From NCBI GenBank assembly GCA_020832085.1, contig JAFIFJ010000020.1, forward strand, positions 58,788 through 122,787: a stretch of DNA of 64,000 nt, given 5' to 3'. The notes below the pieces were generated by a model. The model searched no databases. It was not told the origin of the DNA and saw nothing but the letters and a program-made list of their open reading frames with translations. The stretch comes from Gammaproteobacteria bacterium (GTDB taxonomy: Bacteria > Pseudomonadota > Gammaproteobacteria > Pseudomonadales > Azotimanducaceae). Each line of letters starts with the position of its first letter. The first letter of the stretch is position 1. Below, piece by piece: positions 42,115-54,994 of this stretch. Both the position numbers and the translations under genes were made by a program.

Positions 42115-43443
42115 TCAGATCACTTCGGCTTCGAGATCGTGGGCATCGGATGCCGTCACCCGCACGCGGATGCGCTTACCAGCCTCCACCCGGGCACCGG
42201 GCAGATGCACGCTGCCATCGATCTCGGGGGCGTCCGCCATGGATCGGGCAATGGCACCATCCTCCCCCACCGCATCCACCAGCACCTCAATGTCCCGGCC
42301 CACGAAGCGCTGAAGGCGGCGGGCGCTGATGGCCTCCTGGGTGAGCATCAGGCGCTCCATGCGCTCGTTGGCCACTTCCAGCGGCACCGGGTCCGGCAGC
42401 GCATTGGCAGCGGCCCCCTCCACCGGGGAATAGACGAAGGCGCCGACGCGATCAAGTTCCGCCGCCTCGAGGAAGTCGAGCAGTTCCTCGAACTCTGCGT
42501 CTGTTTCACCGGGGAACCCGACGATGAACGTGCTGCGCAGGGTCAGATCCGGGCACTGGGCGCGCCAGGACTGGATGCGCTCCAGATTGCGCTCCGCCGC
42601 TGCGGGCCGCTTCATGAGCTTAAGAATGCGGGTCGAGGCGTGCTGCAGGGGCACGTCCAGATAGGGCAGGATGCGACCGTCCGCCATCAGCGGGATCAGC
42701 GCATCCACATGAGGATAGGGATAAACGTAGTGCAGGCGCACCCAGACCCCGAAGCCGGCCAGCGCCTCACACAGCTCCACCAGCCGCGTCTTCACCGGGC
42801 GCCCACCCCAGAAGCTGGTGCGGTACTTCAGGTCGACGCCATAGGCTGAGGTGTCCTGGGAGATCACCAGCAGTTCCTGCACCCCTGCCCGCACCAGACT
42901 CTCGGCCTCCGCCAGCACGTCGCCCGCAGGCCGGCTCACCAGATCGCCGCGCATGGAGGGAATGATGCAGAAGGTGCAGCGATGGTTGCAGCCTTCAGCG
43001 ATCTTCAGCCAGGCGTAGTGGCGCGGCGTGAGACGGATACCCTGCTCCGGCACCAGCGACAGGAAGGGGTCGTGGGCCGGCTTCGGCAGATGGGCGTGGA
43101 CCGCCTCCATCACCTCTTCGTAGGCGTGGGGGCCGGTCACGGCGAGCACGCTCGGGTGCACCGAGCGGATGGTCTCCTCCCGGGCGCCGAGGCAGCCGGT
43201 GACGATGACCCGGCCGTTTTCGTCCAGGGCCTCACCGATGGCTTCCAGGGACTCCGCCACGGCCGCATCGATGAATCCGCAGGTGTTCACCACCACCAGA
43301 TCCGCGTCGCTGTAGCTGCCCACCAGATCGTAACCATCACTGCGCAACTGGGTGAGGATGCGCTCAGTGTCCACGGTGGCTTTCGGACAGCCAAGGCTGA
43401 CGAAGCCGATCTTGCCAGGGCGCGAGGCAGTAGTTGCAGGCAT
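42115..43443 (-). CDS. rimO: ribosomal protein uS12 methylthiotransferase
   Basis: A 442-residue radical-SAM enzyme adding a methylthio group to Asp of ribosomal protein S12. The N-terminal MTTase domain has its cluster cysteines at Cys19 (SLGCPK), Cys55 (NTCGF) and Cys84 (TGCLG). The radical-SAM cluster is Cys152, Cys156 and Cys159 (GCNHRCTFC). A C-terminal TRAM domain follows ([13 protein letters not shown]). The [12 protein letters not shown] segment is typical of RimO rather than MiaB. The start at 43441-43443 gives normal length. It is divergent from the PhyH gene. Confidence 0.95.
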   Translation of the reverse strand: MPATTASRPGKIGFVSLGCPKATVDTERILTQLRSDGYDLVGSYSDADLVVVNTCGFIDAAVAESLEAIGEALDENGRVIVTGCLGAREETIRSVHPSVLAVTGPHAYEEVMEAVHAHLPKPAHDPFLSLVPEQGIRLTPRHYAWLKIAEGCNHRCTFCIIPSMRGDLVSRPAGDVLAEAESLVRAGVQELLVISQDTSAYGVDLKYRTSFWGGRPVKTRLVELCEALAGFGVWVRLHYVYPYPHVDALIPLMADGRILPYLDVPLQHASTRILKLMKRPAAAERNLERIQSWRAQCPDLTLRSTFIVGFPGETDAEFEELLDFLEAAELDRVGAFVYSPVEGAAANALPDPVPLEVANERMERLMLTQEAISARRLQRFVGRDIEVLVDAVGEDGAIARSMADAPEIDGSVHLPGARVEAGKRIRVRVTASDAHDLEAEVI

Positions 43444-43551
43444 GGGAGGAAACTCTAAGGGCTTCAACGGGCGCGTAGGGTACTGTGCGACGCAGCGTCC
43501 GTCACCAGCCGTTAAACTGGCCGGCACCGCATCGACCCTGGAGCCTCGGGC

Positions 43552-44352
43552 ATGGATCCGCAACATGTTGAAGCCATCGATCAAGATGGCTACACCATCA
43601 TCCACGACGTCCTCACGGCCGCCGAGGCGGATGAGCTGCGGGCTGACCTCGACCGCATCGAGCGCCGGGAAGGCATCGTCCCGGCCCGCAACCCATTCGA
43701 AGGCCACCACACGGTGCGCATCTACAACCTGCTGGCCCGGGGTGCCTGCTATACCCGAATTCCGGTGGACGCGAAGGTCCTGCCCTTGGTGGAGGCGGTG
43801 CTCGATTCGGGCTGCCTCATCTCCTCCCTGTCGTCCATTGCCATCGGCCCCGGTGAAACTGCGCAGATGCTGCACTCCGATGATCAGGTCATCGGTCTGC
43901 CCCGGCCGCACCCTGCGCTGGTCTGCAATACCATGTGGGCCCTGACGGATTTCACCGCCGAAAATGGCGCCACACGCGTGGTTCCCGGATCCCACCGATC
44001 CATGCGCTGCCCGGATCCGCGCGGGGATGAAGAAGCGGAAGCCGGTGCCATCCCGGCCGCAATGCCGAAAGGCAGCGTCCTGATCTGGCACGGCAGTCTC
44101 TGGCACGGTGGCGGCGCCAATCACACCGGCGAACGCCGCTACGGCATCGCCATGAATTACTGCGCCGGCTTCATCCGCCAGCAGGAGAACCAGCAGCTCG
44201 GCATTCCCCGGGGCATCGCCCGGGGCTTCTCACCGCGGCTGAAGGAACTCGTTGGCTACGGCGTCTACCGCGGGCTGATCGGCCACATCGACAAGCGCAG
44301 CCCGGTGGGGCTGCTCGGCGACGATGATCGTCTGAAGACCATCTGGGATTGA
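43552..44352 (+). CDS. phytanoyl-CoA dioxygenase (PhyH) family protein
   Basis: A 266-residue Fe(II)/2-oxoglutarate oxygenase. Iron ligands are His108 and Asp110 (MLHSDD) and probably His185 ([15 protein letters not shown]), with an Arg after it for 2-oxoglutarate. The N-terminus has the PhyH pattern [21 protein letters not shown]. The substrate is unknown. It lacks context for ectoine hydroxylation (no ectABC) and differs from EctD in the core, so it is left at family level. It is followed by a repeat block. Confidence 0.88.
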   Translation: MDPQHVEAIDQDGYTIIHDVLTAAEADELRADLDRIERREGIVPARNPFEGHHTVRIYNLLARGACYTRIPVDAKVLPLVEAVLDSGCLISSLSSIAIGPGETAQMLHSDDQVIGLPRPHPALVCNTMWALTDFTAENGATRVVPGSHRSMRCPDPRGDEEAEAGAIPAAMPKGSVLIWHGSLWHGGGANHTGERRYGIAMNYCAGFIRQQENQQLGIPRGIARGFSPRLKELVGYGVYRGLIGHIDKRSPVGLLGDDDRLKTIWD

Positions 44353-44359
44353 ACGACCC

Positions 44360-44600
44360 TGCCACAAGAGCACAATCGACCCATTCGCTGAGCGAATAGG
44401 GCCTTCCCACAGCGCTGGTCGCCAACGTCCGGCTCGCCCCAATGTGGGAGCGCGCTATTTCGCGCAGCGAAATGCGCCGATCTGCATGCCGGCAAGCGAA
44501 GGCAGCGACATCAGCTCCGGCATAACGCTTCGGGATTGGCCTATTCGCCTGCCGCAGACAGGGCCTTCCCAAAAAGCAGCAGCGCCAGAGCGTGAGCGCT
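44360..44600. repeat. REP/BIME-like repeat block
   Basis: The gap 44353-44625 carries an inverted element at 44378-44411 (CCCATTCGC, CTGA loop region, GCGAATAGGG, then TTCCCACA), a forward element at 44444-44481 and a second inverted element near 44538-44575. The forward one is GTGGGA, outer stem GCGC/GCGC, bulged T, inner stem ATTTCGC/GCGAAAT and loop GCA; it is the cleanest copy in the window. I see no gene here. Confidence 0.92.
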
Positions 44601-44625
44601 ACGCCATGGCGCCCACTGAGTTCCG

Positions 44626-45648
44626 TCAGTCGAGCCCGTCGAGTTTCAAGAGCTGCTTACCGCGATTCTTGCCGGTGAAGAGCCGGGTCAGGGTGGCCGG
44701 AATCTTCTCGAAGCCTTCCTGCACGTCTTCTTCGTGGACGAGTTCGCCGGACTCGATCCAGCCGAGGATCTCCTTTACGGCCTCGCCGAAGCGCGGCAGG
44801 TAATCGAGGACGATAAAGCCCTCCATGCGGCCGCGCATGATGATCAGGTTGAGCAGATTGCGCGGCCCCGGCGGGGGCTCGGTGGCGTTGTAGGCCGAGA
44901 TACCGCCACACAGCACCACACGGGCGTGCATGGCCAGATGATCGAGGCCCGCTTCGAGAATGTCGCCGCCGACGTTGTCGAAGAAGATGTTGACGCGATC
45001 CGGGCAGGTTTCCGCCAGCCGCGCCCTGACGTTGTCGTTGCGGTAGTCAATGGCCGCGTCGAAGCGGGCAGGGCCAGTGAGCCAGGCGCATTTCTCGGCA
45101 CCGCCGGCAATCCCCACGACCCGACAGCCCTTGATGCGCGCGATCTGACCGGCGATGGAACCGGTGGCCCCGGCAGCCCCGGAGACCAGCACCGTCTGTC
45201 CCGGTTTCGGCTCACCGAGATCGAGCAGGCCAAAGTAGGCCGTCAGACCCGTCACGCCCAACACCGAGAGGACATAGGTGGGCGGCACGCCCTCGGGGAC
45301 CTTAGACAGCGGCACCGCCCCGCGACCGTTGCTGACGAAGTAGTCCTGCCAGCCACCGGTTCCCTGCACCCAATCCCCTGCCGCGAAATCCGGGTGATTG
45401 GACGTCACCACCCGGCCCACGGAACCGGCACGCATGGGCTCGCCGATCTGCACCGGGGGCATGTAGCTTTCCCGGTCCTCCATCCATCCCCGCTGGGTGG
45501 GATCGAAGGACAGGTAGTGATTGCGCACCAGCACTTCGCCCGCTCCAGGCTGCGGAATCGGCGTTTCTGCGTACTCGAAATTGTGCTCGCCCACCATGCC
45601 CTGGGGCCGCTTCGCCAGCAGCCATTGCCGGTTCACTTCTGAACTCAT
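44626..45648 (-). CDS. NADP-dependent oxidoreductase, zinc-independent MDR superfamily (paralogue)
   Basis: A 340-residue reductase of the same CurA/PTGR-like group as the gene at 575. Corresponding segments are HYLSFDPTQRGWMEDRESYM, PGQTVLVSGAAGATGS and GQIARIKGCRVVGIAGG. It probably reduces an activated double bond with NADPH. The start at 45646-45648 follows GAGGAG at 8 bp; the GTG at 45657 is less likely. It is divergent from the DUF305-LVIVD gene across a 187-bp gap. Confidence 0.88.
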   Translation of the reverse strand: MSSEVNRQWLLAKRPQGMVGEHNFEYAETPIPQPGAGEVLVRNHYLSFDPTQRGWMEDRESYMPPVQIGEPMRAGSVGRVVTSNHPDFAAGDWVQGTGGWQDYFVSNGRGAVPLSKVPEGVPPTYVLSVLGVTGLTAYFGLLDLGEPKPGQTVLVSGAAGATGSIAGQIARIKGCRVVGIAGGAEKCAWLTGPARFDAAIDYRNDNVRARLAETCPDRVNIFFDNVGGDILEAGLDHLAMHARVVLCGGISAYNATEPPPGPRNLLNLIIMRGRMEGFIVLDYLPRFGEAVKEILGWIESGELVHEEDVQEGFEKIPATLTRLFTGKNRGKQLLKLDGLD

Positions 45649-45835
45649 GGGTATCACTCCTCGATCCGTTTGGCTTCCATGGATGTTGCCCGTGGTCGGG
45701 CATTGAACACCGTTCTCCAGCGCTTAGCGATGGCCTCGTGGCGGGCGCCGCATCCACCGTCACGCCCGCACAGTCTGGCCGCCGGCCGCCAGCGAGGCTA
45801 ACCTTTCAGATCGCCAGTTTGAAACGGATGTGCCG

Positions 45836-48343
45836 ATGACTCTCCGCCATGCCCTGCTGATCGTTGTGCTGTCAGTGTTCACCACCACGAGCTTGGCCCA
45901 GGCCCCCATCATTCAGCCCGGTGCGCCCGGACTGCCGAGCAGACAGATCACGGCCGAAGAAGCCATCGCCCTGGCCGTGACGCGGTACTCCGCCCATGAC
46001 GTGCAGTTCATGCGCGACATGATCCCCCACCACCAGCAGGCGCTGGACATGTCCGCCCTGGTGGCCGAGCGCACCGCGCGCAGCGAAATGCTCGATCTGG
46101 CCCAACGCATCGAATCGACCCAGAGGGACGAGATCAGCTACATGGAAAACTGGCTGCGGGAGCGCGGCGAAAGCGTGCCGGCGGACCCGGGGCATGGCCA
46201 CGGACATGGGCACGGACACAGCGGCCATAGCGCAGAACATCGTGACACCATGCACGGCATGGCCACAGCCGAAGAGATGGCCGAACTCGAAGCCGCCCGC
46301 GGTGAAGCCTTCGACATGCTGTTCCTGCAGCTGATGATCCGGCATCACGAGGGGGCATTGACCATGGTCGATGAACTCGTGGAACAGTCGGGCTCCGTGC
46401 AGGATACGGCGCTGTTCGAATTCACGACCCACATCAGGAACGATCAGCAGGCCGAAATCGAACGCATGACGGCCATGGCCACCGGTTTCTCGCCGGATCC
46501 CCGCGCCGGACTGGCAGCGGGATTCCTCGATGCGGGCGAAGCAGCGCTGAACATGGTGCTGCTGGCGGCGCTGCCCAAGCCCGACGGCTTTTTCGATCCT
46601 GAGAATCCTGCGGGCCTGCCTGCCAGCCGCCTGCGGGCCCTGGCCCGCGGCGAGACGTCCGAGGAGACGACGGAGGACGAACCCACCACCACGGAGCAGG
46701 CTGCGGCCGTCGACCGCGACGAGGATGAGGAAGACAAGATCGAAGACCGGCTGCCGCTGCTGGACTTCGCCCACACGGATCTCGCCTTTTCCGGCGATCT
46801 GCTGGTGGCAGGCAATTACCACGGCTTCAACATCTACGATCTCGGCGCCAACGGCATTCCCGAACTCGTCAGTTCCGTGGTCTGCCCTGGCGGCCAGGGC
46901 GATGTGTCCGTGGTGGGGAACCTGCTGATCCTCTCGGTGGAACAGACCCGCGCCCGGCTCGACTGCGGCCTGCTCGGGGTGGCCGAGAAGATCAGTGACG
47001 AGCGCTTCCGCGGCCTCCGGATCTTCGACATCAGCGATCCCAGCCATCCCCTTCAGGTGGGCGCCGTGCAAACCTGCCGCGGCTCTCACACCCATACCGT
47101 CGTGTCCGGTCCAGGCGATGACGGCCGGCTCATCGTCTACAACTCCGGTACCGCCTCCGTGCGGGACGACGAAGAACTGGCCGGCTGCCTGGACGAATCC
47201 CCCTGGCGGGACGAGCGCACGGCGCTGTTCCGCATCGACGTGATCGAGATCCCTGTGGATCGGCCCCAGGATGCACGCATCATTGACAGCCCCGCCGTCT
47301 TCGCCGACCCCGATTCCGGCATCCTTGCCGGACTCTGGGAGCGTGGCGACCATGGCCCCCGCACCCAGACCACCAGCGGCACCGATCACTGTCACGACAT
47401 CACGGTGTTTCCCGCCAAGGGCATCGCGGCCGGGGCCTGCTCGGGCAACGGCATTCTCTTCGACATCAGTGATCCGCTGAATCCCAAGCGCATCCACGAG
47501 GTGGTCGATCCGGGCTTCGCCTACTGGCACTCGGCCACGTTCAGCAATGATGGCACCAAGGTCGTGTTCACCGATGAGTGGGGCGGTGGCGTGAGGCCGC
47601 GCTGCCGGGCGTCCGATCCCGCCCACTGGGGTGCCAATGCCATCTACGACATCGTCGATGGCCGCATGATCGCCCGCAGCCACTACAAGCTGCCGGCGCC
47701 CCAGAGCGAGCAGGAAAACTGCGTGGCCCACAACGGCTCCCTCATCCCCGTACCCGGCCGCGACATCATGGTCCAGGCCTGGTACCAGGGTGGCATTTCC
47801 GTATTCGACTTCACCGACTCCACCCGCCCCCATGAAATCGCCTTCTTCGACCGCGGTCCCATCGACGCCGAAGTGCTGGTGGACGGCGGCTACTGGTCGG
47901 CCTACTACTATCGGGGCCTGGTCTACGGCACCGAAATGGCCCGCGGCCTGGATGTTCTCGATCTCCTCCCCAGCGAACATCTCAGCGCCCACGAAATTGC
48001 CGCAGCCAGGCTCGCCATCATGGAACAGGACTTCAATCCCCAGCAGCAGTTCCAGGTCAGCTGGCCCCACGACCCGGTGGTAGCTCACGCCTACCGCGAC
48101 CAACTGCAGCGAGAATCCCGGCTGGCTGAGTCCGATTCAGCGCGCCTGCTGGCCATCCTCGAAAGAAGTGAGCAGGTCATGGGCAACGGCCAGCAGGATG
48201 CGGCGCTGGCCAACGAGCTGAATGCGCTGGCCGCAGAATTCGCCGACCGTGGACGCGATGCCGAAGGCATCACGCGCAAACGCATGCTGGCCCTGAGCGA
48301 AACCCTGCAGGGCATGGCCTCCACACTCGCTGCGCCAAACTGA
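45836..48343 (+). CDS. exported DUF305 - LVIVD-repeat fusion protein
   Basis: An 835-residue exported protein. The signal peptide (HALLIVVLSVFTTTSLAQA) is followed by a four-helix DUF305 domain with metal-type histidine motifs FMRDMIPHHQQALDMS and LQLMIRHHEGALTMV. Between these two halves lies a loop rich in His-Gly (GHGHGHGHSGHSAEH). An acidic linker (EETTEDEPTTTEQ, DEDEEDKIED) joins it to an LVIVD-type beta-propeller from about residue 300, with repeats such as LLVAGNYHGFNIYDL, FRGLRIFDISDPSHPLQVG and GISVFDFTDSTRPHEIAFF. A helical tail ends it. It may be a secreted metal-binding surface protein. ATG 45836 is preferred over GTG 45830. Confidence 0.83.
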   Translation: MTLRHALLIVVLSVFTTTSLAQAPIIQPGAPGLPSRQITAEEAIALAVTRYSAHDVQFMRDMIPHHQQALDMSALVAERTARSEMLDLAQRIESTQRDEISYMENWLRERGESVPADPGHGHGHGHGHSGHSAEHRDTMHGMATAEEMAELEAARGEAFDMLFLQLMIRHHEGALTMVDELVEQSGSVQDTALFEFTTHIRNDQQAEIERMTAMATGFSPDPRAGLAAGFLDAGEAALNMVLLAALPKPDGFFDPENPAGLPASRLRALARGETSEETTEDEPTTTEQAAAVDRDEDEEDKIEDRLPLLDFAHTDLAFSGDLLVAGNYHGFNIYDLGANGIPELVSSVVCPGGQGDVSVVGNLLILSVEQTRARLDCGLLGVAEKISDERFRGLRIFDISDPSHPLQVGAVQTCRGSHTHTVVSGPGDDGRLIVYNSGTASVRDDEELAGCLDESPWRDERTALFRIDVIEIPVDRPQDARIIDSPAVFADPDSGILAGLWERGDHGPRTQTTSGTDHCHDITVFPAKGIAAGACSGNGILFDISDPLNPKRIHEVVDPGFAYWHSATFSNDGTKVVFTDEWGGGVRPRCRASDPAHWGANAIYDIVDGRMIARSHYKLPAPQSEQENCVAHNGSLIPVPGRDIMVQAWYQGGISVFDFTDSTRPHEIAFFDRGPIDAEVLVDGGYWSAYYYRGLVYGTEMARGLDVLDLLPSEHLSAHEIAAARLAIMEQDFNPQQQFQVSWPHDPVVAHAYRDQLQRESRLAESDSARLLAILERSEQVMGNGQQDAALANELNALAAEFADRGRDAEGITRKRMLALSETLQGMASTLAAPN

Positions 48344-48409
48344 GAGACCAGTTCGAGAGAACTCATGCCGCGGTTCCCATCGACAGCAGCAGACGCTAAG
48401 ATGCGCGCC

Positions 48410-48532
48410 ATGAACAGCATCATGCGCCAGCGATTTATCCACCCGGCCCCCGTCACGGCCGCAGCTTTCGGCTGCGTGCAGGATGGTTGGCTGGGTGACG
48501 TGCGTACTCGTGGGTACGCATACGAGAGCTAG
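48410..48532 (+). CDS. putative attenuator leader peptide upstream of DAHP synthase
   Basis: A 40-residue open frame from ATG 48410 to TAG 48532, or 43 residues from an in-frame ATG at 48401. Its second half holds Phe, one Trp (DGWLGD) and two Tyr codons (TRGYAYES) just before the stop. Those Tyr codons lie inside or beside an RNA hairpin, and a terminator follows 46 bp after the stop. This is the arrangement of amino-acid attenuators, and the downstream gene is the first enzyme of aromatic biosynthesis. No strong ribosome site is visible, which lowers confidence. Confidence 0.55.
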   Translation: MNSIMRQRFIHPAPVTAAAFGCVQDGWLGDVRTRGYAYES

Positions 48533-48615
48533 GCGCCTTCGACCCACGCGGAGGCACAGCAACTGCCTCCCGGAAGAAACCCCGATCAGGCAGTACGCCG
48601 GTCGGGGTTTTTTTT
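48501..48615 (+). promoter_or_regulatory. transcription attenuator region of the DAHP synthase gene
   Basis: Mutually exclusive RNA pairings are visible. Hairpin one is 48501-48507 with 48514-48520 (TGCGTAC/GTACGCA). Alternatively 48509-48515 pairs with 48542-48548 (CGTGGGT/ACCCACG). A 6-bp hairpin follows at 48551-48569 (GAGGCA/TGCCTC). The intrinsic terminator is 48578-48585 with 48602-48609, then a T run. A ribosome stalled at the Tyr codons at 48515-48523 would block the first two. I could not define a clean antiterminator by eye. Confidence 0.6.
48578..48615 (+). terminator. intrinsic terminator between leader peptide and DAHP synthase
   Basis: Perfect 8-bp stem AACCCCGA/TCGGGGTT with a 16-nt loop, followed directly by T residues to 48615. 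It lies 53 bp upstream of the DAHP synthase ATG, so it would stop transcription before the gene unless relieved. It is the most convincing intrinsic terminator in the window. Confidence 0.85.
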
Positions 48616-48667
48616 GACCCCCATACGGCATCCGGACCTGCAGGAATAGAGAGCGGAGACCGCAGCA

Positions 48668-49765
48668 ATGAGCCCGACCCAACTCGACAACCTCAACGTC
48701 ATCGCCCAGGAGGTGCTCACCACCCCTGCCCAGTTGAAGATGGCGCTGCCGCTGTCTGCGACAGCCGAAGCATCCGTGGCCAGGAATCGCACCGCGGTGC
48801 GTGACATCCTCGACCGTCGCGATCCCCGCCTGCTGGTGGTGGTGGGTCCCTGCTCCATTCACGACGTGGACGCCGCCCGCGACTACGCCCTGCGCCTGCG
48901 TGCCCTGGCCGAGGAAGTCTCGGACAGTCTGCTGCTGGTGATGCGGGTGTACTTCGAGAAGCCGCGCACCACGGTGGGCTGGAAGGGACTCATCAACGAC
49001 CCCCACCTGAACGACAGCTTCAAGATCGAGGAAGGTCTGCATCTGGCGCGCAAGCTGCTCATCGATCTCGCCGAGATGGGCCTCGGGCTCGCCACCGAGG
49101 CCCTTGATCCCATCACGCCCCAGTACCTGCAGGATCTCATCAGCTGGTCGGCTATTGGTGCGCGCACCACGGAATCCCAGACCCATCGGGAAATGGCCAG
49201 CGGTCTATCCTCGGCAGTGGGATTCAAAAACGGCACCGACGGCGGTCTCGACGTGGCCATCAATGCCCTGCAGTCAGTGCTGCGTCCCCATCGTTTCCTG
49301 GGCATCAACGGCGCCGGTCAGGTGGCCGTGATCCACACCCGCGGCAACCGCTACGGTCACGTGGTGCTCCGGGGCGGCGGCGGCAAGCCCAATCACGACG
49401 CCGACAGCGTGGCCCGCTGCGAGGCGGCGCTGACTGCTGCCGGCATCGAGCCGAACATCATGGTGGACTGTTCCCACGCCAACTCGAACAAGGATCCGGC
49501 GCGGCAGACTGCGGTCATGGAAGACGTGGTATCGCAGATCCGCGCCGGCAACCGCTCGCTGATCGGGGTGATGATCGAGAGCCATCTGCACTTCGGCAAT
49601 CAGCCGCTGCCCAAGGACCTGAGTCAACTGCGCTACGGGGTGTCCATCACCGATGGCTGCATCGACTGGGACACGACGGCAGCCTGTCTGCGCAGTGCGG
49701 CGGATGCACTGCGCGAGGTGCTGCCCGGACGGGAGGCAGCTCAATCAGCGCTCAAGGCGAGCTGA
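48668..49765 (+). CDS. aroF: 3-deoxy-7-phosphoheptulonate (DAHP) synthase, class I
   Basis: A 365-residue class I-alpha DAHP synthase that joins phosphoenolpyruvate and erythrose 4-phosphate, the first step of the shikimate pathway. Family segments are LLVVVGPCSIHDVDAARDYA near 55-74 with the metal-site Cys, MRVYFEKPRTTVGWKGLIND near 91-110, IGARTTESQTHREMASGLS, and the His/Glu metal ligands in GVMIESHLHFGNQ. It is a full-length AroF/AroG/AroH-type enzyme; I cannot tell the feedback isotype, so the symbol is provisional. Transcription is probably controlled by the leader/terminator upstream. Confidence 0.93.
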   Translation: MSPTQLDNLNVIAQEVLTTPAQLKMALPLSATAEASVARNRTAVRDILDRRDPRLLVVVGPCSIHDVDAARDYALRLRALAEEVSDSLLLVMRVYFEKPRTTVGWKGLINDPHLNDSFKIEEGLHLARKLLIDLAEMGLGLATEALDPITPQYLQDLISWSAIGARTTESQTHREMASGLSSAVGFKNGTDGGLDVAINALQSVLRPHRFLGINGAGQVAVIHTRGNRYGHVVLRGGGGKPNHDADSVARCEAALTAAGIEPNIMVDCSHANSNKDPARQTAVMEDVVSQIRAGNRSLIGVMIESHLHFGNQPLPKDLSQLRYGVSITDGCIDWDTTAACLRSAADALREVLPGREAAQSALKAS

Positions 49766-49789
49766 GCGGGGTGCGGCGAATGCGGTGAC

Positions 49790-49995
49790 GCGGCTGGCTG
49801 CATCCTTCGGGCGGCTGCGCCGCCATCGCGGACTGCTTCCTCTGTTGCGCGCCATCCCTGGCGCGCCCCGCTTCGCGGCGCACTTCGTGCGACGCATTTC
49901 GCTCCTGGCGAAATGCTCCCACAGTGCCCTCGATCGAAGGCTCTGTTGTGGGAGCGGACGTAGCGCAGCGTAGACCGCGAAGGCGGCGCAGCCGC
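49790..49995. repeat. REP/BIME-like repeat block
   Basis: The gap 49766-50036 carries, in reverse orientation, the same segment as 40569-40657 and 63916-64000. It has the hairpin GCATTTCGC, loop TCCTG, GCGAAATGC at 49894-49916 and a GGCGCGCC region near 49860. A forward GTGGGAGCGG element begins at 49948 with outer stem GCGG/CCGC. There is no gene in this gap. Confidence 0.9.
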
Positions 49996-50036
49996 CTCAG
50001 GGCCTGAGAAGCACAGAAGGGCAAAGACGAAACTGA

Positions 50037-50612
50037 TCAGTAGTAGGCGTTCTCACGCACGCTGTGGTCGGTGTCGTCGCGGATGCCTTTGAGATCGGGC
50101 ACCTGCTCGAGCAGGGTCTTTTCCACGCCCTGCTTGAGCGTCATGTCCACGGCAGCACAGCCCTGGCAGCCACCGCCGAACTTGAGGATGGCTTCGCCGT
50201 CATTGACTTCCACCAGCGACACCATGCCGCCGTGGGAGGCCAGCGACGGGTTGATCTCGTTGTAGAGCACGTAGTTGATGCGGTCCTCGATGGGGCTGTC
50301 TGCATCCACCCGGGGCATGCGGGCGTTGGGTGCCTTGATGGTGAGCTGACCGCCGAGGCGGTCCTCCGAGAAGTCCACCACGGCGTCTTCCAGATAGCGC
50401 TCGCTGCGCTTCTCGAACCAGGCCGTGAAGGCTTCGTAGGGCACCGGGATGTCATCCTCCTGCTCCTCGCCGGGGCGGCAGTAGGCGATGCAGGTCTCGG
50501 CCTGGGGGGTCCCCGGATTGGCGACGAAGACCCGGATGCCGATGCCTTCCACTTCCTGCTTCGCGAGCAACTCGCCGAGGTAGGACTGGGCGGCGGGCGA
50601 AATCTCGATCAT
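50037..50612 (-). CDS. nfuA: Fe-S biogenesis protein NfuA
   Basis: A 191-residue Fe-S carrier that delivers 4Fe-4S clusters to targets under stress. The N-terminal degenerate A-type domain ([20 protein letters not shown]) lacks the A-type cysteine triad. The C-terminal Nfu domain has Cys149 and Cys152 in [15 protein letters not shown], the same positions as E. coli NfuA. It is monocistronic by appearance and divergent from metH, sharing a 229-bp upstream region. No IscR or Fur box was obvious there. Confidence 0.95.
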   Translation of the reverse strand: MIEISPAAQSYLGELLAKQEVEGIGIRVFVANPGTPQAETCIAYCRPGEEQEDDIPVPYEAFTAWFEKRSERYLEDAVVDFSEDRLGGQLTIKAPNARMPRVDADSPIEDRINYVLYNEINPSLASHGGMVSLVEVNDGEAILKFGGGCQGCAAVDMTLKQGVEKTLLEQVPDLKGIRDDTDHSVRENAYY

Positions 50613-50841
50613 GGTGAAACCTCTAAACTGGACTTGCCGGAAACAATAACCTACGGCAACACTTGGTCATTCTAACCGAGCTCAGCGCCGGCTGCGACCC
50701 ATCTGGGCAATCCCGCTCCGTCGCTCGAGCGGAGCGCCTGCAGATGAGCACCACTCATGCGCCCTTGCCGCCATATCAACCGGCCTCAGCCATGGGCCTG
50801 CTAAACTGCACCATTTCTGCCCTTTGGAGAACGCCGTCCGC

Positions 50842-54545
<3,704 letters not shown>

Positions 54546-54549
<4 letters not shown>

Positions 54550-54812
54550 ACGCCCGGCAGCAGGTGCAGACGGGAGACCACCCTGACGATCAGGCCACGC
54601 CGGCGAAAGGACCGGGAAACGTCACGTTCTGGACCATCGTCCGCAGCACGCTGGCTGCGGCCATCGGCGTCCAGAATCGGGCCAACCGGGAACGGGACTT
54701 CGAACACGGTACCCCCGGCGCCTTCATCGCCGCCGGCGTCATCTTCACCGTGATCTTCGTGGCTGTACTGCTCGGCGTGGTCTATGTGGTGATTCGTTCT
54801 GCGGCAGGCTGA
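54546..54812 (+). CDS. DUF2970 small membrane protein
   Basis: An 88-residue protein with the DUF2970 pattern: [28 protein letters not shown], then one transmembrane helix ([24 protein letters not shown]). Its ATG overlaps the metH stop (ATGA, 4 bp), so it is translationally coupled to metH. Function unknown. The two hydrophobic halves suggest an inner-membrane location. Confidence 0.82.
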
Positions 54813-54865
54813 GCCTGCCGCAGGGCGTTGATACAGTCGGGGACGGGACTGCCTCCGCAACAGCC

Positions 54866-54994
54866 TCAGGCGATCACGTACCACAGCGCCATCAGCGTCA
54901 GCGCGCTGATCACTGCGAAAGCGGCAATGGCATCCACCGTCTCATCCGGCCACATGTCGCTCTTCGGGGGTTGTTCCTGATCGCCGTCCTGCAT
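54866..54994 (-). CDS. small single-pass membrane protein (42 aa)
   Basis: From the ATG at 54992-54994 the minus strand reads MQDGDQEQPPKSDMWPDETV and then a hydrophobic helix (DAIAAFAVISALTLMALWYV). GGAGG lies 5 bp ahead of this start; an ATG four codons earlier (55004-55006) is in frame. The strong ribosome site and the amphipathic-plus-helix layout support a real gene. It lies between metH/DUF2970 and cysI, divergent from cysI. No function can be given. Confidence 0.6.
   Translation of the reverse strand: MQDGDQEQPPKSDMWPDETVDAIAAFAVISALTLMALWYVIA

Noticed and set aside
43552..44352. PhyH-family gene considered as ectoine hydroxylase (ectD).
   Set aside because: No ectABC nearby and the core sequence does not match what I know of EctD; kept at family level.
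50613..50841. Possible cobalamin or SAM riboswitch upstream of metH.
   Set aside because: No B12-box-like or SAM-type conserved core could be found by eye in the 229 bp.
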